Numbered from the stretch's first letter, positions 20,147 to 30,480 are shown. The stretch: 64,000 bases of DNA from Jiella marina (GCF_024359545.1 NZ_JAKQZG010000002.1:62001-126000), one strand, 5' to 3'. The notes: generated by a model from the sequence alone, not told the origin. Program-made: numbers and translations.

Positions 20147-20207
20147 TTTCGTTTGACGTTCGCTTTGGTTTCGTAATATCCTCATCGACATTCGCAAACG
20201 CAACCGA
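20147..20207. promoter_or_regulatory. Candidate GlpR operator cluster in the glpD promoter
   Basis: TTTCGTTTG (20147-20155), GTTCGCTTTG (20158-20167) and TTTCGTAAT (20169-20177) run in direct orientation, and CATTCGCAAACGCAACCGAAATG-like inverted copies follow (20189-20211). The spacing lies within the 106-bp gap before glpD. The shared TTTCG core with the glpR upstream element suggests cooperative GlpR binding. Confidence 0.55.
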
Positions 20208-20233
20208 AATGCTGCACTGCGAAGTGGGAGGCC

Positions 20234-21736
20234 ATGAGGACTTACGACATCTTCGTCATCGGCGGAGGCATCAACGGCTGCGGCATTGCGCGCGACGCCG
20301 CCGGCCGCGGCTATCAGGTCGGCCTCGCCGAGATGAACGACCTCGCCTCCGGCACGTCGTCATGGTCGACCAAGCTCGTCCATGGCGGCCTGCGTTATCT
20401 GGAACATTACGAATTCCGGCTGGTGCGCCACGCGCTGATGGAGCGCGAGGTGCTCTGGTCGATCGCGCCCCACATCATTCGCCCCCTGCGCTTCATCCTG
20501 CCGCATCACGACGGCCTGCGGCCGAAATGGCTCCTGCGCATCGGGCTTTTTCTCTACGACCATATCGGTGGCCGCAAGAAGCTCAAGGCAACCAGCAGCG
20601 TCGATCTGACGGGGCCGCTCGGCGAGCCCCTGAAGCCGGAATTCACGTCAGGCTTCGAATATTCCGACGCACGCGTCGATGACGCCCGGCTGGTGGTGCT
20701 GAACGCCCGCTCGGCCGAGGAGCGCGGCGCCGACATCATGGTCCGCACCGAACTGGTTGGCGCCGAACAGAAGGACGGGCTCTGGAGTCTGACGCTGCGC
20801 GACCGCGCCTCCGGCACGAACCGGACCGTCCGCGCCCGCTTCCTCGTCAATACCGGCGGCCCCTGGGTCGACCGGGTCCTGCAGAACGCCCTCGGCCGCA
20901 ATGCAGCCCATCACATCCGCCTCGTCCAGGGCTCGCACATCGTCACCCGCAAGCTCTACGAGCACGATCGCGCCTACATCTTCCAGAATTCCGACGGCCG
21001 GATCATCTTTGCCATTCCTTATGAGGAGGATTTCACCCTCGTCGGAACCACCGACCAGGACTACGAGGGGGACCCCGGCGAGGTCGAGATCTCGGAGAGC
21101 GAGATCGACTATCTGCTTGCGGCGGCCAGCGAGTATTTCCGCAATCCGGTGAAGCGCGAGGACGTGGTCTGGACCTTCTCCGGCGTGCGCCCGCTTTTCG
21201 ACGATGGCGCCTCGAAGGCCCAGGAAGCGACCCGCGACTATGTTCTGCGGCTCGATGGCACGCCGAACGGGCCGGAACTTCTGAACTGCTTCGGCGGCAA
21301 GATCACCACCTACCGGGTGCTCGCCGAAGACGCGATGAAGCAGATCGAATCCGCCCTCAGCGCGAAGGGCGCAGCCTGGACCGACAAGGCGCCGCTGCCC
21401 GGCGGCGACTTTCCGGTCGAAGGCGTGAACGCCATCGAGGAGACGCTCGGCCGCCGGCTACCCGCCCTCGACGAGCGGACCCTGCGCCGGCTGGCCCGCT
21501 CCTACGGAACCGAGGCGGCCGACTTCATGAAGCCCGGCGAACTCGGCCGCGATTTCGGCCACGGCCTCTACCAGGCGGAAGTGGATTTCCTGATCGAACG
21601 CGAATGGGCGCGCACCGCCGAGGACATTCTCTGGCGGCGCTCGAAGCTCGGCCTGCGCTTCGCCGAAAGCGAAGTCGCTGAGCTTTCGAAATACACAGAG
21701 GCGGCAAACAGCGAGCGTCGGGCCGCCGCCGAATAG
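20234..21736 (+). CDS. glpD: Glycerol-3-phosphate dehydrogenase (aerobic, FAD-dependent)
   Basis: A 500-residue flavoprotein of the usual GlpD length. It oxidises glycerol-3-phosphate to dihydroxyacetone phosphate and passes electrons to quinone at the inner membrane. The FAD motif FVIGGGINGCGIARDAAGRG is at the N-terminus, followed by ASGTSSWSTKLVHGGLRYLE; the substrate-binding region FSGVRPLFDDG lies near residue 315, and the C-terminal part contains the helical GlpD domain (LARSYGTEAADF). It is the first enzyme gene after glpR and is likely transcribed from its own GlpR-controlled promoter. Confidence 0.97.
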   Translation: MRTYDIFVIGGGINGCGIARDAAGRGYQVGLAEMNDLASGTSSWSTKLVHGGLRYLEHYEFRLVRHALMEREVLWSIAPHIIRPLRFILPHHDGLRPKWLLRIGLFLYDHIGGRKKLKATSSVDLTGPLGEPLKPEFTSGFEYSDARVDDARLVVLNARSAEERGADIMVRTELVGAEQKDGLWSLTLRDRASGTNRTVRARFLVNTGGPWVDRVLQNALGRNAAHHIRLVQGSHIVTRKLYEHDRAYIFQNSDGRIIFAIPYEEDFTLVGTTDQDYEGDPGEVEISESEIDYLLAAASEYFRNPVKREDVVWTFSGVRPLFDDGASKAQEATRDYVLRLDGTPNGPELLNCFGGKITTYRVLAEDAMKQIESALSAKGAAWTDKAPLPGGDFPVEGVNAIEETLGRRLPALDERTLRRLARSYGTEAADFMKPGELGRDFGHGLYQAEVDFLIEREWARTAEDILWRRSKLGLRFAESEVAELSKYTEAANSERRAAAE

Positions 21737-21780
21737 GCGCGGCTCCAAGAAACGGTCGGCGAAGCGCCTGGGAGGACGGA

Positions 21781-22857
21781 TTGCTCGAACTGAAGAATGT
21801 CAGCCGAAAGGTCGGCGGCGAGGACCACATCATCGACGTCTCGCTGACGCTCAAGCGCTCGTCCCTGAACGTGCTGCTCGGCCCGACGCTGTCCGGCAAG
21901 ACCAGCCTGATGCGGCTGATGGCAGGCCTCGACGCGCCCACCTCGGGCCAGGTGATCATGGACGGCAAGGACGTGACCGGCGTGCCGGTGCGCCAGCGCA
22001 ATGTCGCCATGGTCTACCAGCAGTTCATCAATTACCCGACGCTGACGGTCTACGAGAACATCGCCTCGCCGATGCGCCTTGCCGGCAAGTCGAAATCCGA
22101 GATCGACGAGGCCGTGAAGCGCGCGGCCGATCTCCTGCAGATGACGCCCTATCTCGACCGCACGCCGCTGAACCTGTCCGGCGGCCAGCAGCAGAGGACG
22201 GCGCTCGCCCGCGCACTGGTCAAGAACGCCGATCTGGTGCTTCTCGACGAGCCGCTCGCCAATCTCGACTACAAGCTTCGCGAGGAGTTGCGCGAGGAAT
22301 TGCCGAAGATCTTCGCCGAAACTGGTGCGATCTTCGTCTATGCGACGACCGAACCCCATGAGGCGCTGCTTCTCGGCGGCTCGACGGCGACCCTGTCCAA
22401 GGGCCGCGTCACCCAGTTTGGCGACACGACCAGTGTCTACCGCCGGCCCGCTGACCTGCTCACCGCCCGCACCTTCTCCGATCCGCCGCTGAACGTGCTC
22501 GATGTGGAAAAGCGTGGCGAGCGCTTCACCGGCGCCGGCAATGTCGATTTCGCCGCGGGTCCTGCCCTCGCCGGCCTTTCCGACGGGCGCTACCGGATCG
22601 GCGTCCGTCCGCACCGCCTGGAATTGGGCAGGGAGCATCCCGCGGGCTTCGACGCCACGATCTCGCTCAGCGAGGTCACCGGCTCGGAAACCTACATCCA
22701 CGCCAAGCTCGGCGAAACGGCGATCGTCGCCCTAGTCCATGGCGTGCGCCGCGTGGAGGAAGGCGACGAGGTGCACCTGTCCTTCGACCCGGCCGACGTG
22801 CTGGTCTTCGATGCCGATGGCGGGGCCGTCCACGCCGCCCCGGCGATGGCGGCTTGA
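21781..22857 (+). CDS. glpS: Glycerol ABC transporter ATP-binding protein
   Basis: A 358-residue MalK-like ATPase with a C-terminal OB-type (TOBE) regulatory region. Walker A reads GPTLSGKT (residues 34-41), the signature is canonical (LNLSGGQQQRTALARAL, near 135), and Walker B is LVLLDEPLANLD. The H-loop reads YATTEPHEAL, so the switch histidine of YVTHDQ is replaced by threonine. The start is a TTG with a GGGAGGA site. By gene order it matches glpS of the Rhizobium glycerol transporter, acting as a heterodimer with GlpT below. Confidence 0.92.
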   Translation: MLELKNVSRKVGGEDHIIDVSLTLKRSSLNVLLGPTLSGKTSLMRLMAGLDAPTSGQVIMDGKDVTGVPVRQRNVAMVYQQFINYPTLTVYENIASPMRLAGKSKSEIDEAVKRAADLLQMTPYLDRTPLNLSGGQQQRTALARALVKNADLVLLDEPLANLDYKLREELREELPKIFAETGAIFVYATTEPHEALLLGGSTATLSKGRVTQFGDTTSVYRRPADLLTARTFSDPPLNVLDVEKRGERFTGAGNVDFAAGPALAGLSDGRYRIGVRPHRLELGREHPAGFDATISLSEVTGSETYIHAKLGETAIVALVHGVRRVEEGDEVHLSFDPADVLVFDADGGAVHAAPAMAA

Positions 22858-22869
22858 GGAGACGCTGAA

Positions 22870-23946
<1,077 letters not shown>

Positions 23947-23957
23947 GGAGGAGCGAG

Positions 23958-24845
23958 ATGGAAAAGACCTGGAACAACAAGGCCTGGCTCTTCGTCCTGC
24001 CGGTTCTCGTACTCGTCGCGTTTTCGGCGGTTATCCCGCTAATGACGGTGGTGAACTATTCGGTTCAGGACTCTTTCGGCAACAACCAGTTCTTCTGGTA
24101 CGGCGCCGACTGGTTTCGCGAAGTGCTCACCTCCGAGCGCTTCCACGATTCCCTCATTCGCAATCTGATCTTCTCCGGCACCATTCTGGCGATCGAAGTG
24201 CCGCTCGGCATCCTTGTGGCGCTCGCCATGCCCAAGAAGGGCATCTGGGTGCCGGTCTGCCTCGTCCTGATGGCGCTGCCTCTACTGATCCCGTGGAACG
24301 TCGTCGGCACCATCTGGCAGGTCTTCGCGCGCACCGACATCGGCCTTCTCGGCTACACGGTCGATGCGCTGGGCATCAATTACAACTACGTGCAAAACCC
24401 CATCGATGCCTGGGTGACGGTCATTGTCATGGATGTCTGGCACTGGACGAGTCTCGTTGTGCTCCTGTGCTATGCGGGGCTCGTGTCGATTCCGGACGCC
24501 TACTATCAGGCCGCCAAGATCGACGGCGCCTCGCGCTGGGCCGTCTTCCGCTACATCCAACTGCCGAAGATGGGCCGCGTGCTTCTGATCGCCGTCCTCC
24601 TGCGCTTCATGGACAGTTTCATGATCTACACCGAGCCCTTCGTCGTGACCGGCGGCGGCCCGGGCAACTCCACCACGTTCCTGTCGATCGACCTCGTGAA
24701 ACTCGCCATCGGCCAGTTCAACCTCGGCGAAGCGGCGGCCATGTCGATCATCTACTTCCTGATCATCCTGGTCCTGTCCTGGATCTTCTACACGGTGATG
24801 ACCAATGTCGGCACGGACAAGCCGGTGAAGGGAGAGGGCGAATGA
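23958..24845 (+). CDS. glpP: Glycerol ABC transporter permease
   Basis: A 295-residue carbohydrate-type permease with six hydrophobic segments (the first, WLFVLPVLVLVAFSAVIPLMTVVNYSVQDSF, is typical of MalF/UgpA-like proteins). The ATPase-contact loop YYQAAKIDGASRWAVFRYIQLP lies near residue 180. It is 11 bp after glpT and overlaps glpQ by 4 bp. It forms the channel with GlpQ. Confidence 0.93.
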   Translation: MEKTWNNKAWLFVLPVLVLVAFSAVIPLMTVVNYSVQDSFGNNQFFWYGADWFREVLTSERFHDSLIRNLIFSGTILAIEVPLGILVALAMPKKGIWVPVCLVLMALPLLIPWNVVGTIWQVFARTDIGLLGYTVDALGINYNYVQNPIDAWVTVIVMDVWHWTSLVVLLCYAGLVSIPDAYYQAAKIDGASRWAVFRYIQLPKMGRVLLIAVLLRFMDSFMIYTEPFVVTGGGPGNSTTFLSIDLVKLAIGQFNLGEAAAMSIIYFLIILVLSWIFYTVMTNVGTDKPVKGEGE

Positions 24846-25732
24846 GCGATCAGGCGACCACCGCAAGCAGCGTCCCGGCCGCGGCCCATTCGGAAGGCGC
24901 GATCAAGGCACGCGCACGGGCCAGTTCCGGCGGCTTTCGCTGGAAGGCGCTGATCCCGGCGCTCTACATCCTCTTCCTGCTCCTGCCGATCTACTGGCTC
25001 GTCAATATGAGCTTCAAGACCAACCAGGAGATCCTCGGCCAACTGACGCTTTGGCCGACCAACCCGACGCTTCGCAATTACGAGGTGATCTTCACAGATC
25101 CGTCCTGGTATTCGGGCTACATCAATTCGATCATCTATGTCGTCTTGAACATGGTGATCTCGGTCGCCGTCGCCCTGCCGGCCGCCTATGCCTTCTCGCG
25201 CTACAAGTTCCTGGGCGACAAGCACCTGTTCTTCTGGCTGTTGACCAATCGCATGGCGCCGCCGGCGGTGTTCGCGCTGCCCTTCTTCCAGCTTTATTCC
25301 GCCTTCGGCCTGATCGACACGCATATCGCCGTCGCCCTTGCACACTGCCTGTTCAATGTGCCGTTGGCGGTCTGGATTCTCGAAGGCTTCATGTCGGGCG
25401 TGCCGAAGGAGATCGACGAGACCGCCTATATCGACGGCTATTCCTTCCCACGCTTCTTCTTCAAGATCTTCATGCCGCTGATCGCATCCGGCATCGGCGT
25501 CGCCGCCTTCTTCTGCTTCATGTTCTCCTGGGTCGAGCTCCTGATCGCCCGAACCCTGACGGTGACGGACGCCAAGCCCATCTCGGCGATCATGACGCGA
25601 ACCGTGTCGGCCTCGGGGCTCGACTGGGGCGTGCTGGCCGCGGCAGGCGCGCTGACGATCATCCCCGGCGCGATCGTGATCTGGTTCGTGCGGAACTACA
25701 TCGCCAAGGGCTTTGCGTTGGGGCGGGTGTGA
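24842..25732 (+). CDS. glpQ: Glycerol ABC transporter permease
   Basis: A 296-residue MalG/UgpE-like permease. After about 30 hydrophilic residues come six membrane segments (first: LIPALYILFLLLPIYWLVNMSFKT). The contact loop EIDETAYIDGYSFPRFFFKIFMPL lies near residue 190. The ATG overlaps the glpP stop (ATGA). It is the last gene before the inserted toxin-antitoxin segment; in the Rhizobium operon the next gene would be glpU. Confidence 0.93.
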   Translation: MSDQATTASSVPAAAHSEGAIKARARASSGGFRWKALIPALYILFLLLPIYWLVNMSFKTNQEILGQLTLWPTNPTLRNYEVIFTDPSWYSGYINSIIYVVLNMVISVAVALPAAYAFSRYKFLGDKHLFFWLLTNRMAPPAVFALPFFQLYSAFGLIDTHIAVALAHCLFNVPLAVWILEGFMSGVPKEIDETAYIDGYSFPRFFFKIFMPLIASGIGVAAFFCFMFSWVELLIARTLTVTDAKPISAIMTRTVSASGLDWGVLAAAGALTIIPGAIVIWFVRNYIAKGFALGRV

Positions 25733-25787
25733 TGACGGAGTTGCTTGCTCAAGCGCTGCAGGACACCGCGCCCCACTCCAAAGCGCC

Positions 25788-25905
25788 GTCATCCTCGGGC
25801 TTGTCCCGAGGATCTACTGCCGCCAGAGCACAAAAACGTCGGGCCATTCGCCACCGCATCGAAACGTCCAGGACGGTAGATCCTCGGGACAAGCCCGAGG
25901 ATGAC
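25788..25905. repeat. Perfect 30-bp inverted repeat, each arm itself palindromic
   Basis: The 30 bp at 25788-25817 are repeated without mismatch in inverse orientation at 25876-25905, with a 58-bp spacer. Each arm contains its own 9-bp stem (ATCCTCGGG / CCCGAGGAT) around a 5-nt loop, the structure of a REP element. The pair lies between glpQ and the convergent antitoxin gene, so it could act as a bidirectional terminator. Such ATCCTCGGGCTTGTCCCGAGGAT elements are widespread in alphaproteobacterial genomes. Confidence 0.92.
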
Positions 25906-25932
25906 GTCGTGCGCATAATGAACGGCGGGAAG

Positions 25933-26289
25933 TTAGTCGATGATGTCCTCGATCCCAAGGTTCAGCGCCGCCGCCAGTGCCTTCAGCGTCGACAGGCGCG
26001 GGTCGATCTTTCGGCTCTCGATATCCGACACGCTCGCCGCCCGCACGCCGGCCTTCGCCGCAAGCTCAGCCTGCGTCAGGCCGACCGACTTTCGCCAAGC
26101 GGCCAGCGGGTGAAGTTCGCCATTCAGGGAGGTCAGGACAAGCTCGGACGGCATGGCAGGCGCGCCTTGGGAGTTCATCCTTGCCTCCTCGGCGAGCGCA
26201 ATATCGCCGATGTCTTCGATCAGCGCGTCATATTCGGCGCGGGTCATGACGATCATCGCCTCACCCTTCAGATTGACCGCTTCATTCAT
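25933..26289 (-). CDS. XRE-family antitoxin of a type II toxin-antitoxin pair
   Basis: A 118-residue protein. The N-terminal third (MTRAEYDALIEDIGDIALAEEARMN) resembles the toxin-wrapping part of antitoxins; the C-terminal part is a Cro/C1 helix-turn-helix (KSVGLTQAELAAKAGVRAASVSDIESRKIDPRLSTLKALAAAL). It is 9 bp downstream of the toxin gene in the same transcript, the toxin-first order of HigBA-like pairs. It should neutralise the toxin and repress the common promoter. The pair is opposed to the flanking glp genes. Confidence 0.85.
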   Translation of the reverse strand: MNEAVNLKGEAMIVMTRAEYDALIEDIGDIALAEEARMNSQGAPAMPSELVLTSLNGELHPLAAWRKSVGLTQAELAAKAGVRAASVSDIESRKIDPRLSTLKALAAALNLGIEDIID

Positions 26290-26298
26290 GACCAGACC

Positions 26299-26538
26299 TC
26301 ACTTCCGATAGACTTCGCGTCTGTGGGCAACACGAACGACGTAAATCCCGTCGATTCGTTCGAAAACCGCACGCCAATCTCCATGTCTAAGGCGATAGAA
26401 CGGAGCGCCGGACAATTTGACCACATCGCCGAGCCCAGTTTCCGCATAGCGCCCAAGCTTTTCGACGATCGCCACTCGGTCGCTCGGCGGCATCTTGCGC
26501 AACCCTTTGCGAGCTTCATGCGACCACTGAACCTTCAT
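26299..26538 (-). CDS. RelE/ParE superfamily toxin
   Basis: A 79-residue basic protein with the RelE/ParE topology: two N-terminal helices (EARKGLRKMPPSDRVAIVEKLGRYA) and a C-terminal sheet (FYRLRHGDWRAVFERIDGIYVVRVAHRREVYRK). The conserved R-L-R-x-GDWR strand and H-R-R-E-V-Y end are those of RelE-type toxins, which cleave mRNA in the ribosome; ParE-type gyrase toxins share this fold, so the target is open. The promoter must lie in the 68-bp gap to glpU, divergently from it. Confidence 0.85.
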   Translation of the reverse strand: MKVQWSHEARKGLRKMPPSDRVAIVEKLGRYAETGLGDVVKLSGAPFYRLRHGDWRAVFERIDGIYVVRVAHRREVYRK

Positions 26539-26606
26539 ACGCTTGCCCGCTGTTTTGGTTCGCTTTCATACGCCAAAGCGGACGACGCTTCAATGGGAGC
26601 CTGCCC

Positions 26607-26891
26607 ATGATCGACCTTTCCTGGATGGCCTGGACCTGGCCGACGGCGATATTCTTCATCGTCATCTTCTCGCTGATCGCGCTGATGGGCGTGTGGGAAT
26701 ATGTCTCGCCGGGCGGGCATCCACGCGTCGGCATCCTGCGCTTTGAGACGACGCGGGGGGATCGGCTGTTCGTCTCGCTGCTCGGCTCGGCCTTCATCTG
26801 TCTCGGCTGGCTGTGGGCCACCGATCTTTCGCTCTGGTACGCGCTGATCGTCTGCGCGGTGTTTTTCGTCCTCGTCTTCAGCCTCGTGTAA
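26607..26891 (+). CDS. glpU: Small membrane protein of the glycerol ABC transporter (DUF2160)
   Basis: A 94-residue protein with three hydrophobic segments (FFIVIFSLIALMGVWEY, SLLGSAFICLGWLWATDLS, YALIVCAVFFVLVFSLV) and a central loop GGHPRVGILRFETTRGDRLF. It matches the DUF2160 family found only between the permease and binding-protein genes of rhizobial-type glycerol transporters. Its role is not known; a small subunit of the membrane complex is likely. Confidence 0.88.
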   Translation: MIDLSWMAWTWPTAIFFIVIFSLIALMGVWEYVSPGGHPRVGILRFETTRGDRLFVSLLGSAFICLGWLWATDLSLWYALIVCAVFFVLVFSLV

Positions 26892-26985
26892 CGACGCGAA
26901 GACGGGGAGGAACGCGGCCCGCACCGCCGCCGGTCGGCGCGGGCATCATCGAAATCGACCGGTTTCTGCAATGGGAGGAGTTCAC

Positions 26986-28809
26986 ATGAAACAGAGTTTG
27001 TGGGTTACGAGCGCCGCGCTCGCCATCGCGCTTGCGACGGGCCCGGCCTTCGCCGACATGGAGGCCGCCAAGAAGTTCCTCGACGAGGAAATCGGCGACA
27101 TGTCCTCGCTGTCCCGCGCCGAGCAGGAAGAGGAGATGCAGTGGTTCATCGACGCCGCCCAGCCCTTCCAGGGCATGGACATCAAGGTCGTCTCGGAAAC
27201 CATCACCACCCATGAATACGAGTCCAAGGTGCTGGCGCCGGCCTTCACCGCCATCACCGGCATCAACGTCACGCACGACCTGATCGGCGAGGGCGACGTC
27301 GTCGAGAAGCTGCAGACCCAGATGCAGTCCGGCGAGAACATCTACGACGCCTATGTCAACGATTCCGACCTGATCGGCACCCACTGGCGCTACCAGCAGG
27401 CCCGCTCGCTGACCGACTGGATGGAGAACGAGGGAGCGGACGTCACCAATCCGGGCCTCGACATCGACGACTTCATCGGCAAGTCCTTCACCACGGCGCC
27501 GGACGGCCAGATGTACCAGCTGCCCGACCAGCAGTTCGCGAACCTCTACTGGTTCCGCTACGACTGGTTCAACGACGAGAAGAACAAGGCCGATTTTCAG
27601 GAGAAATACGGCTACGAGCTCGGCGTTCCGGTCAACTGGTCGGCCTATGAGGACATCGCCGAGTTCTTCACCGGCCGCGACATGTCCCATATGGGCGTCG
27701 AGGGCCAAGTCTATGGTCACATGGATTATGGCAAGAAGGACCCTTCGCTCGGCTGGCGCTTCACCGATGCGTGGCTCTCCATGGCCGGCAATGGCGACAA
27801 GGGTATTCCGAACGGTGTGCCGGTGGACGAATGGGGCATCCGCGTCAACGAGCAGTCCCAGCCGACCGGCTCCTGCGTCGCGCGCGGCGGCGACACCAAC
27901 GGCCCAGCGGCCGTCTACTCCATCGCCAAATATCTCGACTGGCTGAAGGCCTACGCCCCGCCGGAAGCGCAAGGCATGACCTTCTCCGAATCCGGCCCGG
28001 TCCCGGCGCAGGGCCAGATCGCCCAGCAGATCTTCTGGTACACCGCCTTTACCGCCGACATGGTGAAGGACGGGCTGCCGGTGGTCGACGAGAACGGAGA
28101 TCCGAAATGGCGCATGGCGCCGTCTCCCCATGGTGTCTACTGGGTCGACGGCATGAAGCTCGGCTATCAGGATGCCGGTTCCTGGACCCTGATGAAGTCG
28201 ACCCCGGTCGATCGCGCCAAGGCGGCCTGGCTCTACGCCCAGTTCGTCACCTCCAAGACCGTCGACGTGAAGAAGAGCCACGAAGGCCTGACCTTCATCC
28301 GCGAATCCACCATCCGCGATGACTCGTTTACCGAGCGGGCACCGAAGCTTGGCGGTCTCGTCGAGTTCTACCGCTCGCCGGCGCGCGTGCAGTGGACCCC
28401 GACCGGCACCAACGTGCCGGACTATCCGAAGCTCGCGCAGCTCTGGTGGCAGGCGATCGGCGATGCGGCCTCCGGCGCCAAGACCCCGCAGGAAGCCATG
28501 GACACGCTCTGCGCCGATCAGGAGCAGGTGCTGAACCGTCTCGAGCGGGCCGGCATACAAGGCGACATCGGCCCGAAGCTCAACGAAGAGCACGACATGG
28601 AGTACTGGGTCGAGCAGGCCAAGGCGAACGGCACCATCGCGCCGCAGCCGAAGAAGGAGAACGAGAAGGAAGAGCCCCAGACCGTCTCCTATGACGAACT
28701 GGTGAAGAGCTGGCAGGACGAGCAGGCTGCAATGCCGGAAGACGGCGGTCAGACCCCGGCGACGGCAACGCCCGCGTCTGCGGAAGGCTCGATGGAAACA
28801 TCGAACTGA
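26986..28809 (+). CDS. glpV: Glycerol ABC transporter substrate-binding protein
   Basis: A 607-residue periplasmic protein, large for the class, with a signal peptide (about residues 1-23, ending ATGPAFA). The mature part has the type II binding-protein fold (IKVVSETITTHEYESKVLAPAFTAITGINVTHDLIGEGDVVEKLQTQ). The C-terminal 50 residues are rich in charged and polar residues (KKENEKEEPQ, DGGQTPATATPASAEG), likely disordered. A strong GGGAGGAG site precedes the ATG. It is the receptor for the GlpSTPQU system. Confidence 0.93.
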   Translation: MKQSLWVTSAALAIALATGPAFADMEAAKKFLDEEIGDMSSLSRAEQEEEMQWFIDAAQPFQGMDIKVVSETITTHEYESKVLAPAFTAITGINVTHDLIGEGDVVEKLQTQMQSGENIYDAYVNDSDLIGTHWRYQQARSLTDWMENEGADVTNPGLDIDDFIGKSFTTAPDGQMYQLPDQQFANLYWFRYDWFNDEKNKADFQEKYGYELGVPVNWSAYEDIAEFFTGRDMSHMGVEGQVYGHMDYGKKDPSLGWRFTDAWLSMAGNGDKGIPNGVPVDEWGIRVNEQSQPTGSCVARGGDTNGPAAVYSIAKYLDWLKAYAPPEAQGMTFSESGPVPAQGQIAQQIFWYTAFTADMVKDGLPVVDENGDPKWRMAPSPHGVYWVDGMKLGYQDAGSWTLMKSTPVDRAKAAWLYAQFVTSKTVDVKKSHEGLTFIRESTIRDDSFTERAPKLGGLVEFYRSPARVQWTPTGTNVPDYPKLAQLWWQAIGDAASGAKTPQEAMDTLCADQEQVLNRLERAGIQGDIGPKLNEEHDMEYWVEQAKANGTIAPQPKKENEKEEPQTVSYDELVKSWQDEQAAMPEDGGQTPATATPASAEGSMETSN

Positions 28810-28835
28810 GCGGCAGCGCTCTTTGGACAAAGCTT

Positions 28836-28864
28836 GAGGCCGGGTTCAATCCCGGCCTCTTGCC
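28836..28864 (+). terminator. Hairpin between glpV and glpK
   Basis: A perfect 9-bp stem (GAGGCCGGG / CCCGGCCTC) with the loop TTCAAT, followed by TTGCC. It lies 26 bp after the glpV stop and 35 bp before the glpK start. It may be a partial terminator or protect the abundant glpV message while glpK is expressed less. Confidence 0.6.
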
Positions 28865-28894
28865 ATAGATATCGCGTGTGGAGGAGGACCAAGC

Positions 28895-30382
28895 ATGTCC
28901 GGCTATGTCATCGCCATCGACCAGGGGACGACCTCGACGCGGGCGATCGTCTTCGACGACCGTTTCCAGATCAAGGGCGTCGCCCAGCAGGAATTCACCC
29001 AGCATTTTCCGCGTTCGGGCTGGGTCGAGCATGATCCCGAGGACATCTGGAATTCGGTCGTCGATACGGTCAAGGGCGCGCTCGCGGATGCCTCGCTTTC
29101 TGCCTCCGACATCGCCGCGATCGGCATCACCAACCAGCGCGAGACCGTGCTGATCTGGGATCGGGAGACCGGCAAGCCGATCCACAACGCCATCGTCTGG
29201 CAGGACCGCCGCACCACGGATATCTGCCGCAAGCTCGTCGCCGACGTCGCCGAGCCGATGATCACCGAGAAGACCGGGCTGATCGTCGATCCCTATTTTT
29301 CCGGCACCAAGATCGCCTGGATGCTGGATCACGTATCGGGCGCTCGCGCAAAGGCCGAGGCCGGCAAGCTCGCCTTCGGCACGGTGGATTCGTTTCTCCT
29401 CAGCCGCCTGACCGGCGGCAAGATGCACGCCACCGACGCGACCAATGCCTGCCGGACGCTGCTCTTCGACATCTCCGCTCATGATTGGGACGACGAGCTC
29501 TTGAGGCTCCTGAACGTGCCCCGCGCACTGATGCCGGAGGTGAAGGATTGCGACGCGGAGTTCGGCGTCACCGACGCCTCGCTCTTCGGCGCCGCCATTC
29601 CGGTTCTCGGCATGGCCGGCGACCAGCACGCCGCGACCCTCGGCCAGGCCTGCTTCACGCCCGGCATGCTGAAATCGACCTATGGCACAGGCTGCTTCGC
29701 CGTCCTCAACACCGGCACCGAGCGCGTGCCTTCCAACAACCGCCTTCTGACGACGATCGCCTATCGCCTTGGCGGCGAAACCACCTATGCGCTCGAAGGC
29801 TCGATCTTCATCGCCGGCGCGGCAGTGCAATGGCTGCGCGATGGGCTGAAACTGATCGACCGGGCCGACGTCACCGGCCCCATGGCGACGAAGGCCGATC
29901 CCGATCAGGACGTCTATCTGGTGCCCGCCTTCACCGGCCTCGGCGCCCCCTGGTGGGACGCCGAAGCACGCGGCGCGATCTACGGCCTTACCCGCAAGAC
30001 CGGGCCGGAAGAACTCGCCCGCGCCGCGCTGGAAGCCGTCTGCTACCAGACCGCCGATCTCCTCTCCGCCATGAAGAAGGACTGGCCGAAGGCCGGCGAT
30101 ACGGTGCTTCGGGTCGATGGCGGCATGGTCGCGTCCGACTATACGATGCAGCGGCTCGCCGACATCCTGGACGCGCCGGTCGACCGGCCGGTGGTGCTGG
30201 AGACGACGGCGCTCGGCGCGGCCTGGCTCGCCGGCCAGAAGGCGGGCGTCTGGCCGGACCGGGAAGGTTTCGCCGCTCGCTGGAGGCTGGAGCGCCAGTT
30301 CACGCCGCAAATGGACGCGGTCACCCGCGGCCGCAAGCTCGCCGGCTGGGCCGATGCGGTGAAACGCACGCTGACGCGATAA
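28895..30382 (+). CDS. glpK: Glycerol kinase
   Basis: A 495-residue FGGY-family kinase that phosphorylates imported glycerol to sn-glycerol-3-phosphate with ATP. The N-terminal phosphate motif [17 protein letters not shown], the substrate region [16 protein letters not shown], the VWQDRRT segment, and the adenosine part ([30 protein letters not shown], then [13 protein letters not shown]) are all present at normal spacing. It closes the glp locus: uptake by GlpSTPQUV, phosphorylation by GlpK, oxidation by GlpD. Confidence 0.97.
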   Translation: MSGYVIAIDQGTTSTRAIVFDDRFQIKGVAQQEFTQHFPRSGWVEHDPEDIWNSVVDTVKGALADASLSASDIAAIGITNQRETVLIWDRETGKPIHNAIVWQDRRTTDICRKLVADVAEPMITEKTGLIVDPYFSGTKIAWMLDHVSGARAKAEAGKLAFGTVDSFLLSRLTGGKMHATDATNACRTLLFDISAHDWDDELLRLLNVPRALMPEVKDCDAEFGVTDASLFGAAIPVLGMAGDQHAATLGQACFTPGMLKSTYGTGCFAVLNTGTERVPSNNRLLTTIAYRLGGETTYALEGSIFIAGAAVQWLRDGLKLIDRADVTGPMATKADPDQDVYLVPAFTGLGAPWWDAEARGAIYGLTRKTGPEELARAALEAVCYQTADLLSAMKKDWPKAGDTVLRVDGGMVASDYTMQRLADILDAPVDRPVVLETTALGAAWLAGQKAGVWPDREGFAARWRLERQFTPQMDAVTRGRKLAGWADAVKRTLTR

Positions 30383-30480
30383 TCGCTTCGCCCGGGCAAT
30401 CACTTCATGCGCGGAGCTTCCCGCCGAGGAAAGCGACCCGCATTCTTGCCATCGCCCGCGAAGGCCCATAGTTAGCGGCA

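Noticed and set aside
29485-30471. 328-codon plus-strand frame within glpK
   Set aside because: Out-of-frame shadow with Arg-rich composition; glpK is complete and unambiguous.
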